A stretch of 64,000 nt of DNA from Shewanella corallii. Its GTDB lineage: Bacteria; Pseudomonadota; Gammaproteobacteria; Enterobacterales; Shewanellaceae. Under the pieces are notes generated by a model. The model was not told the origin of the DNA. It ran no database searches and saw only the letters and a list, made by a program, of their open reading frames with translations. The translations under genes were made by a program, and so were the position numbers. The stretch is taken from the NCBI RefSeq assembly GCF_023349125.1, contig NZ_JAKIKT010000004.1, forward strand, positions 248,001-312,000. The letters are read 5' to 3'. Positions 9,130 through 17,501 of the stretch are shown here, piece by piece. Positions within the stretch are counted from its first letter, which is position 1. Each line of letters begins with the position of its first letter.

Positions 9130-9250
9130 TCGCCCGGAAGCCCCGAAGGGCGGGATTACAGTCGCATCTGCTGCGTTCCAACTCTCGCCAAGGGAGCACC
9201 ATTAACTTCGAGCTGCGCCTTGCATCTATCGACTGTAATCGCCGCAGAGC
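9130..9250. repeat. Long imperfect inverted-repeat element upstream of sirA
   Basis: GATTACAGTCG (9154-9164) is perfectly complementary to CGACTGTAATC (9230-9240), with GC-rich sequence such as CGCCC...GGGCG outside the left arm. The element is markedly different in composition from the AT-rich sequence after 9340 and looks like a dispersed, mobile intergenic repeat. It lies in the 5' region of sirA, about 130 bp from its start. Confidence 0.5.
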
Positions 9251-9265
9251 CCTCACTAGACCTAT

Positions 9266-9824
9266 TCAATCCTTCCCAAGTTAGTTTTATTTTTGTCACT
9301 GAACCCGACAGTTCACCGAACGACATAAACACTTGAGCAAGGCCTATTCTTCACAGCCAAGGAATGAAAAACCTGAACTAGCGCACACTAATTTTCCGCT
9401 CACATATAACGACTTATAAAACCCTAAAACCACCAGCAAAAACAACAACTTAGACTCAACCACAAGATTTTATTTCAGTTCTGATTTTTAGCTTTTTATA
9501 TCTAAAAGGCGTTTTACCCCTATTCAAAAATATAAAAAATCACAGTCTCAAAACTTGAGGTTTAGATTAATTAGGCAAGATCACATTAACCGCCGATCGC
9601 TTGGGATACGCTTTGCGCGTGATGTGAATTTGAAAACAGCAAAGGCTTATATAAAAGCGCGATTTTCGTCACACCACTTATCCAATCTGTACCGCTTACT
9701 TAATATTCGCCAATCAATATCATTTGCTTCGGCATATATAAGCTGGTGCACCGCACACTGTTATAGCTGGAAGAAACAATTGATTTGCCGGAAGGCAGAT
9801 TGACTGTATTCAGAAAGGATTAAG
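9266..9824. promoter_or_regulatory. Divergent promoter region of the sir locus
   Basis: This gene-free, AT-rich stretch separates sirA from the rightward haem-lyase genes and must hold both promoters. A CRP-like sequence, TGTGA-N6-AAACA, is at 9623-9638, with only the left half matching well. An ATCAA half-site at about 9712-9716 has no good partner. AAAGGA at 9815-9820 is the ribosome site of the rightward operon. No open frame here looks real. Confidence 0.45.
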
Positions 9825-11786
9825 ATGATTGCAGAAATCGGACACCTGCTGCTTATTATCAGCACAGCCTTAGCCTTACTTATGGCATTGGTACCTTTAT
9901 ATGGTGTCATGACCAATAATGGTTATCTGCGCAGTTACACCCGGGTACTCAGCTCCAGTGCCGCTTTGGCTCTGGTCACCTCGGTATTGTGTCTGGCGTG
10001 GGGCTTTATCAGCGACGATTTCTCTATCAGCTATGTGGCCAACCACTCCAATACCCAGCTGGCCTGGTTCTATAAAATCGCCGCCGTCTGGGGCAGCCAC
10101 GAAGGTTCCATGTTGCTGTGGGTAACCCTGATTGCCGTGTGGGGCGCCATTATTGCCCTGCAACACTACCAGGATGACCCTGACTTTATTGCCCGTCAGC
10201 AGGCCATTCTGGGGATGATCATTGCGGGCTTTAACCTGTTTTTGCTGTTTACCAGCAACCCCTTTGCCCGCAACCTGCCCAATATTCCCATTGAAGGTCG
10301 CGACCTGAACCCGGTACTGCAGGATATCGGCCTTATCTTCCACCCACCTTTGCTGTTCCTGGGTTATGTGGGCCTGACCATTATCTTTGCCGCCGCCATG
10401 GCAGCTTTGCTGGGCAGTAAGCTGGAAAAACATCAGGCGGGCTGGCTGCGTCACTGGGTATTGATCGCCTGGGTATTCCTCACCGGTGGCAATGCACTGG
10501 GCTCCTGGTGGGCCTATAACGAGCTGGGCTGGGGCGGTTGGTGGTTCTGGGACCCAGTGGAAAACTCCTCCTTTATTCCCTGGCTGGTTGCCACTGCACT
10601 GCTGCACTCGGTTATCGTTACCGAGAAACGCGACGGCCTAAAGCTGACCACACTACTGCTGTGCCTGCTGGCCTTCTCTCTGAGTTTGTTGGGTACCTTC
10701 CTGGTGCGCTCCGGCATAGTGCAGTCGGTACATGCTTTTGCATCTGACCCCACCCGGGGCATGTCTATTCTCAGCCTGCTGATTATCTTTGTGGCCGGTG
10801 CCCTGCTGTTGTTTGCCCTCAAAGGTGAACGTTTTAAGCGCGCACTGGATTTTGAGCTGGTTTCCAAAGACAGCTTTATTCTGATGGGCGTTGCCATACT
10901 GGTGGCCGCCGCCATGTCGGTGCTGCTCGGTACCTTCTACCCGCTGCTGTTTGAACTGGCAGGTCTGGGCACTATCTCTGTCGGCGCACCTTACTTTAAC
11001 GCCATCTTCGTACCCCTGACCTTTGTCACTGTGGTGCTTATGGGCATCACCCCTATGGTGCAGTGGCAGAAAGACAGAAGCCTGCAGCTGAAACCTCTGC
11101 TGATGTTGGCCGCCATCACTTTGGTGGGCGCCACCACTTTATGTGTCTTGCATAAAGAGCCGATGAACCTGTTCCTTTGGCTGGGCAGTGCCTCCGCCAT
11201 CTGGTTGCTGGGTTGCCTGATCCTGAGTCTGTTTGCCTGTAAAGGTCAAAACCGCAAGTTCAGTCGCCGTATGCTGGGCATGTATATCGCCCACTTCGGT
11301 GCCGTGGTCTCCATTATCGGTGCCACGGCTATCTCCAACTATGAAGAGGAAGCCATGCTGCGCATGGGTCCCGGTCAGGGCAAGCCGCTGGGTGACTACA
11401 TCTTTGTGTATGAAGCCACAGAGAATGTCGAATCCACCGCCTTTACTGCGCTGCAAGCCCGCATTGCTGTACTGGACGCCGAAGAAAACCCGCTGGGGTA
11501 TATCTTCCCGCAACGTCAGACTTTTAAGAGCAATGGCATGCAGATGTCCCAGGCAGGTATCGACCGTGGTTTCCTGCGCGACCTCTATATCTCCAAAGGT
11601 GTGCAGCTTTCCGACACTGAATATCTGGTGCGTATCAGCATCAAGCCGCTGGCCTGCTGGATCTGGCTGGGTGGCGCTCTGATGATGATTGGCGGCCTGC
11701 TGTGTGCTCTGCCTTGCCGACGTCGGGTTAGCGTGACTGAATCACATCCTGCCCAACAGCCACTACTCGCAGGAGAATCTGCATGA
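9825..11786 (+). CDS. sirE: CcmF-like haem lyase dedicated to SirA
   Basis: This 653-residue polytopic membrane protein belongs to the CcmF/NrfE family and has the tryptophan-rich haem-handling motif GWGGWWFWDPVEN near residues 229-241, plus a large periplasmic loop near the C-terminus (about residues 490-610). CcmF proteins join haem to apocytochrome cysteines. SirA has a CX15CH site that a standard lyase is not expected to recognise, and such clusters carry a separate lyase; the linkage here fits. It overlaps the next gene by four bases (ATGA). The symbol follows Shewanella usage as I recall it. Confidence 0.92.
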   Translation: MIAEIGHLLLIISTALALLMALVPLYGVMTNNGYLRSYTRVLSSSAALALVTSVLCLAWGFISDDFSISYVANHSNTQLAWFYKIAAVWGSHEGSMLLWVTLIAVWGAIIALQHYQDDPDFIARQQAILGMIIAGFNLFLLFTSNPFARNLPNIPIEGRDLNPVLQDIGLIFHPPLLFLGYVGLTIIFAAAMAALLGSKLEKHQAGWLRHWVLIAWVFLTGGNALGSWWAYNELGWGGWWFWDPVENSSFIPWLVATALLHSVIVTEKRDGLKLTTLLLCLLAFSLSLLGTFLVRSGIVQSVHAFASDPTRGMSILSLLIIFVAGALLLFALKGERFKRALDFELVSKDSFILMGVAILVAAAMSVLLGTFYPLLFELAGLGTISVGAPYFNAIFVPLTFVTVVLMGITPMVQWQKDRSLQLKPLLMLAAITLVGATTLCVLHKEPMNLFLWLGSASAIWLLGCLILSLFACKGQNRKFSRRMLGMYIAHFGAVVSIIGATAISNYEEEAMLRMGPGQGKPLGDYIFVYEATENVESTAFTALQARIAVLDAEENPLGYIFPQRQTFKSNGMQMSQAGIDRGFLRDLYISKGVQLSDTEYLVRISIKPLACWIWLGGALMMIGGLLCALPCRRRVSVTESHPAQQPLLAGESA

Positions 11787-12196
11787 TTGCCCAAATGAAA
11801 AAAATGACGATTGCCTTGCTCGCGGCAATCGTCGTCTCCGGTCTGTTTATCGCTTCCAGCGAGGCGGCAGTGGTGTACACCCCGGAGCAGAAGAAAGATC
11901 TCGGCTTTGAAATCGCCCGTGAACTGCGCTGCCCCATGTCGGTCAACCAAAGCCTGTTTGACTCCAACGCCCAGATTGCCAATGAGCTGAAAGGCCATAT
12001 CTTCCGTCTGCTGGATGAGGGTAAAACCAAGGGCGAAATCGTTGATTATCTGGTGCAGAGATACGGCGAGAAGATCCGTTATAGCCCAGGCCTGAGCGGC
12101 GGCACTGCCCTGCTCTGGTTTGGCCCTGCACTGCTATTGCTTGGCGGGATTGGCGGCTGCGTGCTGTTTGTCCGTCGCTCACGTCGTGCCGCATAA
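11783..12196 (+). CDS. sirF: CcmH/NrfF-like subunit with a single cysteine in its active motif
   Basis: This 137-residue protein has a signal peptide, a CcmH-type three-helix domain and a C-terminal membrane anchor ending in basic residues. In ordinary CcmH and NrfF the motif is LRCPxCxNQ, a redox-active cysteine pair. Here it reads LRCPMSVNQS, so the second cysteine is lost while the family signature (RELRCP...NQS, NELK, YLVQRYGE) is intact. The change suggests that it does not itself cycle a disulfide. It probably forms the lyase complex with the preceding CcmF-like protein. Confidence 0.88.
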   Translation: MIAQMKKMTIALLAAIVVSGLFIASSEAAVVYTPEQKKDLGFEIARELRCPMSVNQSLFDSNAQIANELKGHIFRLLDEGKTKGEIVDYLVQRYGEKIRYSPGLSGGTALLWFGPALLLLGGIGGCVLFVRRSRRAA

Positions 12197-12240
12197 GTCG
12201 GCATTTGAAATTCACTTAATTCCAAGGAAGTCTGCTCAAC

Positions 12241-12879
12241 ATGATGAAGAAACTCCTGTCAGCCAAGAGCCTGGGTCTGAACCTGGGCGCAGGTCTGTGC
12301 CTGACCCTGGCCGCCGCCAGCGTAAACGCCAACACCCACACTCTGCAGAACAAGGCCTACCACACAGGTGAGCCTATTCCGAAAACCATGCAGATGACCG
12401 GCTTTATCGAAATGCAGCACGCCCGCACCGTAAAGGACATAGCCTTTACCGATCTTGAGGGTAACTCCGTCAAGCTGAGCGACTACCACGGCAAGCTGTT
12501 GCTGCTGAACCTGTGGGCGACCTGGTGTCCTCCTTGTCTGCAGGAGATCCCGGCGCTGCAAAAGCTGAAGGCCAACAACAAGGGCAACCAGATTGAGATC
12601 GTATCTCTGTCTATCGACGAGCATCCGGAAAACATTCCGGCCTTTATGGAAGAGCATGGTTTTAAGGATTTTGAATCTCTAACTGACCCAACCAAGAAGG
12701 TTGAGCAGATCATGCCAGCCAACGTAGTGCCAGCCACCTATGTATTTGACGGCGCCGGTAACCTGGTGGGCTTTATGCGCGGCTTCCTGCACTGGGATGA
12801 CAAAGGCGTACAACCGTATTTGGATAAGTTGATTGCCAAATATGCGGGGAAGACTCCAGAGAATATCGCGGCCAATTGA
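12241..12879 (+). CDS. sirG: TlpA/ResA/CcmG-type periplasmic thiol-disulfide oxidoreductase
   Basis: This 212-residue exported protein has a signal peptide ending near NANT, then a thioredoxin fold with the active site WATWCPPC (about residues 92-99) and the cis-proline region VVPATYVFD. It likely keeps the SirA haem-site cysteines reduced before haem attachment, as CcmG does. It follows the CcmH-like gene by 44 bp and closes the rightward operon. Both ATGs at 12241 and 12244 are possible starts. Confidence 0.9.
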   Translation: MMKKLLSAKSLGLNLGAGLCLTLAAASVNANTHTLQNKAYHTGEPIPKTMQMTGFIEMQHARTVKDIAFTDLEGNSVKLSDYHGKLLLLNLWATWCPPCLQEIPALQKLKANNKGNQIEIVSLSIDEHPENIPAFMEEHGFKDFESLTDPTKKVEQIMPANVVPATYVFDGAGNLVGFMRGFLHWDDKGVQPYLDKLIAKYAGKTPENIAAN

Positions 12880-12956
12880 TGCCGCGGGGGATCTCTTTGA
12901 TTTAGTCCTGAGGGGTCCAAGGGTTGGGAGTTCAGGTTCCAGCTTTTGAAGTGGCT

Positions 12957-13250
12957 TCAGCTTAGGGATTGGAGAGCCAAGCTGCGCTTGGCCGAAATCG
13001 TGGGTCTCCACCCCACACTTGCCTTCGGCATAGAGAATAATCGCCGTTCCGGCGATAGGAAGATCGAAGCCTTCCAGGCTTCACCCGGGCAAGAGGGGAT
13101 CAACAGCAATTCCCTCTTGCATCTCCCTTGCCGCCCCAGACGGTGCCGACTACCCCTCGAATTTATGATGAAAATGGCTATCGGCTCAGACGCTCGTCCA
13201 TGATTCGACGAGCCTGCTTCGACATCCATGTCGAAGCCACGCAATTTTCA
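12957..13250 (-). repeat. Composite palindromic repeat, copy A
   Basis: This gene-free stretch shares blocks with 16075-16330 in the opposite orientation, including a 19-bp identical word (13187-13205 versus 16091-16109, complement) and the block GGAGACCCACGA. It also holds the small palindrome CCAAGCTGCGCTTGG (12977-12991). A 95-codon open frame over it is a by-product of the repeat. Confidence 0.7.
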
Positions 13251-13493
13251 TCAACATTCTTCGGCGGCACCGATGGGGAATGGGTGTATCCCGCCAACTC
13301 GGAGTTGTCTCAAAGTTACTTTTTGCGCTCCAGTTATCCCAGAGAGACAATTCATAGACATCTAGACAATGACCAATAAATCACCAATTATTCAATACCT
13401 TAACCATCAACCCTGTCCGTTATACGTGAATTATAAAGTGAGATAATGATAGGTCCTGTTATTCAAATAAATAGCGATTCTTGTTATTAAAAG

Positions 13494-13500
13494 GTTAGGC
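13494..13500 (+). other. GTTAGGC, integron core-site-like sequence
   Basis: The sequence GTTAGGC fits the GTTRRRY core of an integron recombination site and lies 23 bp before the lipase start. A GTCTAAC (RYYYAAC) lies just after the lipase stop, at 14514-14520. Together they look like the borders of a stranded cassette, though no full attC fold or integrase is present. Confidence 0.35.
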
Positions 13501-13522
13501 GGTCATGCTGCGGAGACAAATC

Positions 13523-14494
13523 ATGGATGCAAACCTTAAAAATCGTTTGAAAGGAATTCTTAGTCTTGCTTACCAGCAAGATTGGAATGATGAGTCCTTT
13601 TCTGTCGGAAAGGCACAGGTTTGTGCCGAACTATCCTCAATAGTTTACGAAGATGTTCAGGAGTATGAATTAAAGAAGGCAAGTCGAATTCATCTTTTTG
13701 CTAGCGAGACTTATAGGAGCTTGATTGCAAACCACACCGTCAACTCAATTCTCGACGGGCTTGGCGAAGCGAACTTAGATGCTAGATTTTTCATAGTTCG
13801 TGGTCGATATGCATTGGTGCTCGGCACAATCCTTAACGATGTAGTGATACTTGCAATAAGAGGCACGGTATTCCGCGAGCTTTGGGACTGGAAAGCAAAT
13901 ATAGATGCCGAGAAGTATTATGTTTATGGAAGTCCACACTTTCATCCCTTTGATTATGGCTACGTTAGATTTGACGACCAATTCTTTCATCGAGGATTCT
14001 TTGAGTCGGTTATTCCTCAGTTCGCATCTATCTCTGACCAAATTAAGAAGCGACAGAATTCTGGAAACGAACTCAAGGTTGTATGGACTGGCCATTCACT
14101 AGGAGGAGCAATGGCCGCTGTAGGCTATGCGATCCACGGTGCCCGGAATACTAGGATATGGCTAGCAGAGGAAATTCCGGGTCATGCTATTTGCGCATAT
14201 ACTTTTGGTATGCCTCGGTATTGCGGACTTGGTAGCGTCTGTAATTTCCCGGGCCCGCACCATATTTATAGAAAGAATGATCTCGTTCCAACGGTGCCGC
14301 TTAGAAAGATGGGCTTCGCTGACAGCAGCAAAGAGTACGAGCTCACTGATACAGGAACGATTGGATTGACAGAGCGTACCGACACATTTGGATTGGCTGG
14401 CCACGTTCCCAAGTTACTTTCAAGCATAAAGGCACACTCAATAGAAGGCTATGCAGAGTTGTTAGCTCTAGCAACTGGTATAGGAAGACCGTGA
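13523..14494 (+). CDS. Class 3 lipase-like alpha/beta hydrolase
   Basis: This 323-residue protein has the nucleophile elbow GHSLGGAM (about residues 193-200) and an upstream VILAIRGT oxyanion-type segment, as in the lipase_3 family, with a likely catalytic Asp in RKNDLVP and His in LAGHVP or AHSIEGY. There is no signal peptide, so it is probably cytoplasmic or exported by another route. The start at 13523 is preferred because CGGAG lies 8 bases before it; an earlier ATG exists at 13505. It is AT-richer than its neighbours, lies between repeats and is bordered by integron-like core sites, so it was probably acquired. Confidence 0.75.
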   Translation: MDANLKNRLKGILSLAYQQDWNDESFSVGKAQVCAELSSIVYEDVQEYELKKASRIHLFASETYRSLIANHTVNSILDGLGEANLDARFFIVRGRYALVLGTILNDVVILAIRGTVFRELWDWKANIDAEKYYVYGSPHFHPFDYGYVRFDDQFFHRGFFESVIPQFASISDQIKKRQNSGNELKVVWTGHSLGGAMAAVGYAIHGARNTRIWLAEEIPGHAICAYTFGMPRYCGLGSVCNFPGPHHIYRKNDLVPTVPLRKMGFADSSKEYELTDTGTIGLTERTDTFGLAGHVPKLLSSIKAHSIEGYAELLALATGIGRP

Positions 14495-14513
14495 TTATGT
14501 TTAGGATTGTGTC

Positions 14514-14690
14514 GTCTAACAAATTACTCCATCCGGCACATAATGCTACGCTCTTTTTTGTGTGTCGATGGCGCTCCATTTTCACACAAAAACACTTTCC
14601 GTGGTGTGTTCGGGTGAGCAAGGCCAGATACTCCTCTAGAGTCCAAAGTAACTCCTGCACCACAGTTAGTTAACCCTTCGGAGCAGATTG
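14514..14690 (+). other. Possible degenerate attC-like site after the lipase gene
   Basis: The stretch begins GTCTAACAAATTACTCCATC, similar to the left end of chromosomal-integron attC sites, but no complementary right end (TTGTTAGAC type) is found, only GTTAGTTAACC near 14660. It may be a decayed site. Confidence 0.25.
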
Positions 14691-14940
14691 CATTTAGTCC
14701 CCGTCCGGAGTTACCGGACGACTGCATGGATGCAGGAGGTAGAACGAAGCAGGATGCTAGAATCGAGGGATTAGGATGCAATAGTGGATGCTGTCATGGA
14801 TGACAGCATAAGCGTCACTGAGCCATGGGCGGCAAACTGGCTGTTTTACAAGGACTGATTTGTCCGCGATGTTCTGCCAAGCGAAGCTTGGATAATCAAC
14901 TTTAAAACTGCGACCGCCATCCCTTCCCATTAGACACTAC
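14690..14940 (+). repeat. Palindrome-rich intergenic repeat, related copy
   Basis: This gene-free stretch is built of short palindromes such as GTCCGGAGTTACCGGAC, GCATGGATGC and ATGCTGTCATGGATGACAGCAT. It shares CCAAGCGAAGCTTGG (14877-14891) and the preceding GTTCTG with 16284-16304. It belongs to the same repeat family as the stretches at 12957 and 16075. Confidence 0.6.
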
Positions 14941-15008
14941 CAATTCCATTCGCTAGCTTAGATTCCATCCGTGAGATGTCCGGTTTGCTGGCATGGAGGT
15001 GCTTTGAT

Positions 15009-15437
15009 ATGAAACAGTTCAGTTTACTCATGCTCTTGCTGCTTCCAGGTTATGGCTACGCATGCTCGTGCGTAGATTTGAGCCTGAAAGGCACCGTTGA
15101 AGGTGCAGATATTATTTACATTGGGGAATTGAAGTCTGCAGAGCTTGTTTACCCTGAATCATACGACGGTTGGCATCAGGTTCAGGGACACCTGCAGGTC
15201 AAAGACAGAATAAAAGGATACGCCCCGGACATTGACCTTATACAAACCGGCACTGGTGGCGGTGACTGTGGGGTTATGATGACCATAGGCCGGGAATACC
15301 TGATCTTTAAACGCGAAAATGATATCCGCATTGGCATTTGTGACGGTTCAAAACAAATCGATAGTCATAGAGACACAGCCAGAATCGAAAGAATAAAGCA
15401 CTACATTCAGAACGGTAGTATTACAGGTAACGAGTAG
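15009..15437 (+). CDS. Secreted TIMP/netrin-like domain protein
   Basis: This 142-residue protein has a signal peptide (MKQFSLLMLLLLPGYGYA) directly followed by CSC, as in TIMP/NTR-like proteins whose mature N-terminus begins with cysteine. The rest fits that domain: ADIIYIGEL, VKDRIKGY, then TGGGDCGVMMTIGREYLIF and a final IGICDGS. Four mature cysteines could form two disulfides. Bacterial members have no established function. The start at 15009 is taken for the signal peptide. It stands alone between repeats. Confidence 0.7.
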   Translation: MKQFSLLMLLLLPGYGYACSCVDLSLKGTVEGADIIYIGELKSAELVYPESYDGWHQVQGHLQVKDRIKGYAPDIDLIQTGTGGGDCGVMMTIGREYLIFKRENDIRIGICDGSKQIDSHRDTARIERIKHYIQNGSITGNE

Positions 15438-15611
15438 CTTCAGCCCAGCAATCCCATTGAAAAGACCTCCTCTAATTTAATTAGGTACGAAAAAGAGGAA
15501 AGCTCACCAGCCTTCAGGAGACAACTAAGCGCACTAGAGTGCGGCTCATATGTCTTTAGAATCAAGCGTGCTAGTATCAGACAAGATTCACTTTAGAGTT
15601 CAGGATTAACT

Positions 15612-15926
15612 ATGGACATTACTATCTTCTATCCAATTCTGATTAGTTTGGTAGTTCTTCCGGTAGCCTTTCTCCCAACAATTATCGCTCTCAAAAAGAA
15701 TCATCCTTATGCAGTTCCTATCGCACTCGTCAATATTTTTGGCGGCCTGTTAGGTGGAGCCGGATGGCTGGTCGCGCTTGTGTGGAGCTTTATCCTTCCT
15801 GAAAAAAACCAACTTTCAGTCTCGAGTGTTGCAGACGAAATCGAGAAGCTTCACATACTGAAAGAAAAAGGCGTTATTTCAGAAGCTGAGTTCAACACTA
15901 AAAAAGCAGAGTTAATTCGGCCGTGA
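15612..15926 (+). CDS. Superinfection-immunity-like membrane protein with SHOCT domain
   Basis: This 104-residue protein has two membrane segments (about residues 8-26 and 36-60; FLPTIIAL and GWLVALVWSF are typical of the 'superinfection immunity protein' family) and a C-terminal SHOCT motif (IEKLHILKEKGVISEAEF). The family name comes from phage T4 Imm, but cellular members are widespread and their role is not known. It is a small single-gene unit in the repeat-rich patch. Confidence 0.72.
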   Translation: MDITIFYPILISLVVLPVAFLPTIIALKKNHPYAVPIALVNIFGGLLGGAGWLVALVWSFILPEKNQLSVSSVADEIEKLHILKEKGVISEAEFNTKKAELIRP

Positions 15927-16029
15927 AATCAAAGAACTAACCGCGCTGGGTTCAGGGAGAGAAGACAGGACCCCCATATCTTTTTGAGTACACAAGAGTT
16001 GAAGGTTACACCTAGTCTCCCTCGAAGTG

Positions 16030-16343
16030 GCCGAAGGGGATGGGTACAAATGCCGTGGACGAGGCATGGATGCCAAGTCAGCGCCAGTCGAATCATGGAC
16101 GAGCGTCTGGCGCGATAGGTAATTTGAACCTAATCACCGAGGGGATTTCCACTTCGCCGGGAGTCGATGGGGGATTGGATAAGGGGGCCAGCCGGAACGG
16201 TCCCCTTTCCCCGGGTGTGGGTTGGAGACCCACGACTTTCGTCGCTGAAAGCGGCATGTCCCGCCAGGGACAGAAGAACGCCAGTTCTGCCAAGCGAAGC
16301 TTGGCTATCTCTCGCCGTGATAGCGGCAAAGCCCTGCAAGGGC
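16030..16343 (+). repeat. Composite palindromic repeat, copy B
   Basis: This is the inverted counterpart of the repeat at 12957-13250. It contains the shared 19-bp word at 16091-16109, GTGGGTTGGAGACCCACGA (16219-16237) and CCAAGCGAAGCTTGG (16290-16304). It runs up to the end of the following minus-strand gene. Open frames across it are artefacts. Confidence 0.7.
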
Positions 16344-16532
16344 TTACTCAACCAGCGGGTAAATCTGAGCTTCAGATTGAATCACCTCGGTGGCCCCCTG
16401 CTCTGCCAGAGCTGCCAACCTCTCGCGTTCAGCTTTGCTGACATACTTAGGCTTATTACTGCCATGCAGTTTGGCTTTCTTCTTTTTGTCTTTGGCAATC
16501 AGCGTCTGATTGATTTTCTTTCTGCGGTTCAT
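16344..16532 (-). CDS. DUF2986-family small basic protein
   Basis: This 62-residue protein begins MNRRKKINQTLIAKDKKKKA and continues with NKPKYVSKAERERLAAL, the pattern of the DUF2986 family of small lysine-rich proteins found in Shewanella and Vibrio. No function is established. The start at 16532 matches the family; an upstream ATG adds five residues. Confidence 0.75.
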   Translation of the reverse strand: MNRRKKINQTLIAKDKKKKAKLHGSNKPKYVSKAERERLAALAEQGATEVIQSEAQIYPLVE

Positions 16533-16954
16533 GGCTTCACATCTCACTAAAATTTTCGGATTGCGCTTGAGTACTTTTAGTCAGGCATAAAAGGCAGTGT
16601 CTCAGCGCTGTGTCGGCTGTCGTTTATGGGCGACAGATGACGAAAAATCGGCGCACTATAGCAGCAATATCACTGCCATTAAACGCCTCTGGCAGCAGTT
16701 CAAATCAAAATTTATGCTGACATCTTGCTGCTTATCTTTTCTTCAATCAGAATACGCGCCCCAGCTAAAGCACCTCAAATATGCAGGTTTTTGCTGCAAT
16801 AACAGACAAACACAATAGAGTTCGACGCCAGAAAATGTAAGCACACACTTCCAGTAAGCCCCCCAACTTATAAGACTTCAACATCCATATAGCGAAAAAA
16901 CAATGCGATTCGTTCTGTGGCCGTGATCTCATATTTGACAATGTGCCAGCCGAC
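16533..16954. other. Intergenic region, no gene seen
   Basis: Nothing convincing is coded between the DUF2986 gene and the UxaA promoter. Short open frames on both strands have neither ribosome sites nor recognisable products. Confidence 0.5.
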
Positions 16955-17017
16955 TGTGATCAGGATCGTATTTTAGCCTTAGCTTATCCGTATAATGTCG
17001 ATTGTCGGACAATCGAC
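16955..17017 (+). promoter_or_regulatory. Promoter with GntR-type palindromic operator and CRP-like site
   Basis: TATAAT (16991-16996) is followed at once by a perfect palindrome of two 10-bp arms, GTCGATTGTC and GACAATCGAC, around one central base (16997-17017). Its core TTGTC-N-GACAA is the kind of site bound by FCD-type GntR repressors, and such a regulator is encoded at 19815-20468. A CRP-like TGTGATCAGGATCGTA (16955-16970) is centred about 41 bp before the expected start point, as in class II activation. Confidence 0.7.
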
Positions 17018-17171
17018 CATGAGCGAAAGAAGGGACGGATAACATTTCGCATGGATAAGGTTCGACATGTATCCGCCCATTTGGCTGCAAATGGGTAACC
17101 GGGAAACCAGTTGCTGATCAGTGCACAGGACAGCAACCCCGGGAAATCAACGATAGCTGAGACGACGATAA

Positions 17172-17501
17172 ATGAAAGCAATCAAACTTGCTTCTAACGA
17201 CAACGTAGCAACATTGCTGGGTGACGTAGAAAAACATGAAGTAGTAGAAATTATTTCTGCTGACAATGAAGTGATCGCTGAGATTAAGGCACTTCAGAAA
17301 ATTACCTTCGGCAACAAGATCGCCCTGTGCGATATCGCCAACGGCGAACAGATTCTTAAAGCCGGTCATTCCATCGGTAAGTCCATTACCGAGATCCCGC
17401 TGGGCCAGCTGGTTCACGTGCAGAACGTACGCAGTGAACGCCTGGATATTCCAGAAGCCATTATCGAAGAAATCATCAAGCAGATGGGGATTGAAAAGTA
17501 A
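17172..17501 (+). CDS. UxaA-family lyase/dehydratase, small (SAF-domain) subunit
   Basis: This 109-residue protein is a SAF domain equal to the N-terminal part of altronate dehydratase UxaA, with GHSIGKSITEIPLGQLVHVQ near residues 63-82. In split systems the small subunit pairs with a large catalytic subunit, as in sulfolactate sulfo-lyase SuyAB. Its stop overlaps the start of the large-subunit gene (TAATG), so they are made together. The substrate is not decided by the sequence: altronate, galactarate-like acids or 3-sulfolactate are all possible. Confidence 0.8.
   Translation: MKAIKLASNDNVATLLGDVEKHEVVEIISADNEVIAEIKALQKITFGNKIALCDIANGEQILKAGHSIGKSITEIPLGQLVHVQNVRSERLDIPEAIIEEIIKQMGIEK

Noticed and set aside
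9705..9720. FNR box in front of the haem-lyase genes
   Set aside because: Only the ATCAA half is present; the other half (TATTC) does not match.
12957..13244. 95-codon frame over the repeat at 12957-13250
   Set aside because: It and the frame at 16040-16441 share short words only because the DNA repeat is shared; typical spurious repeat protein.
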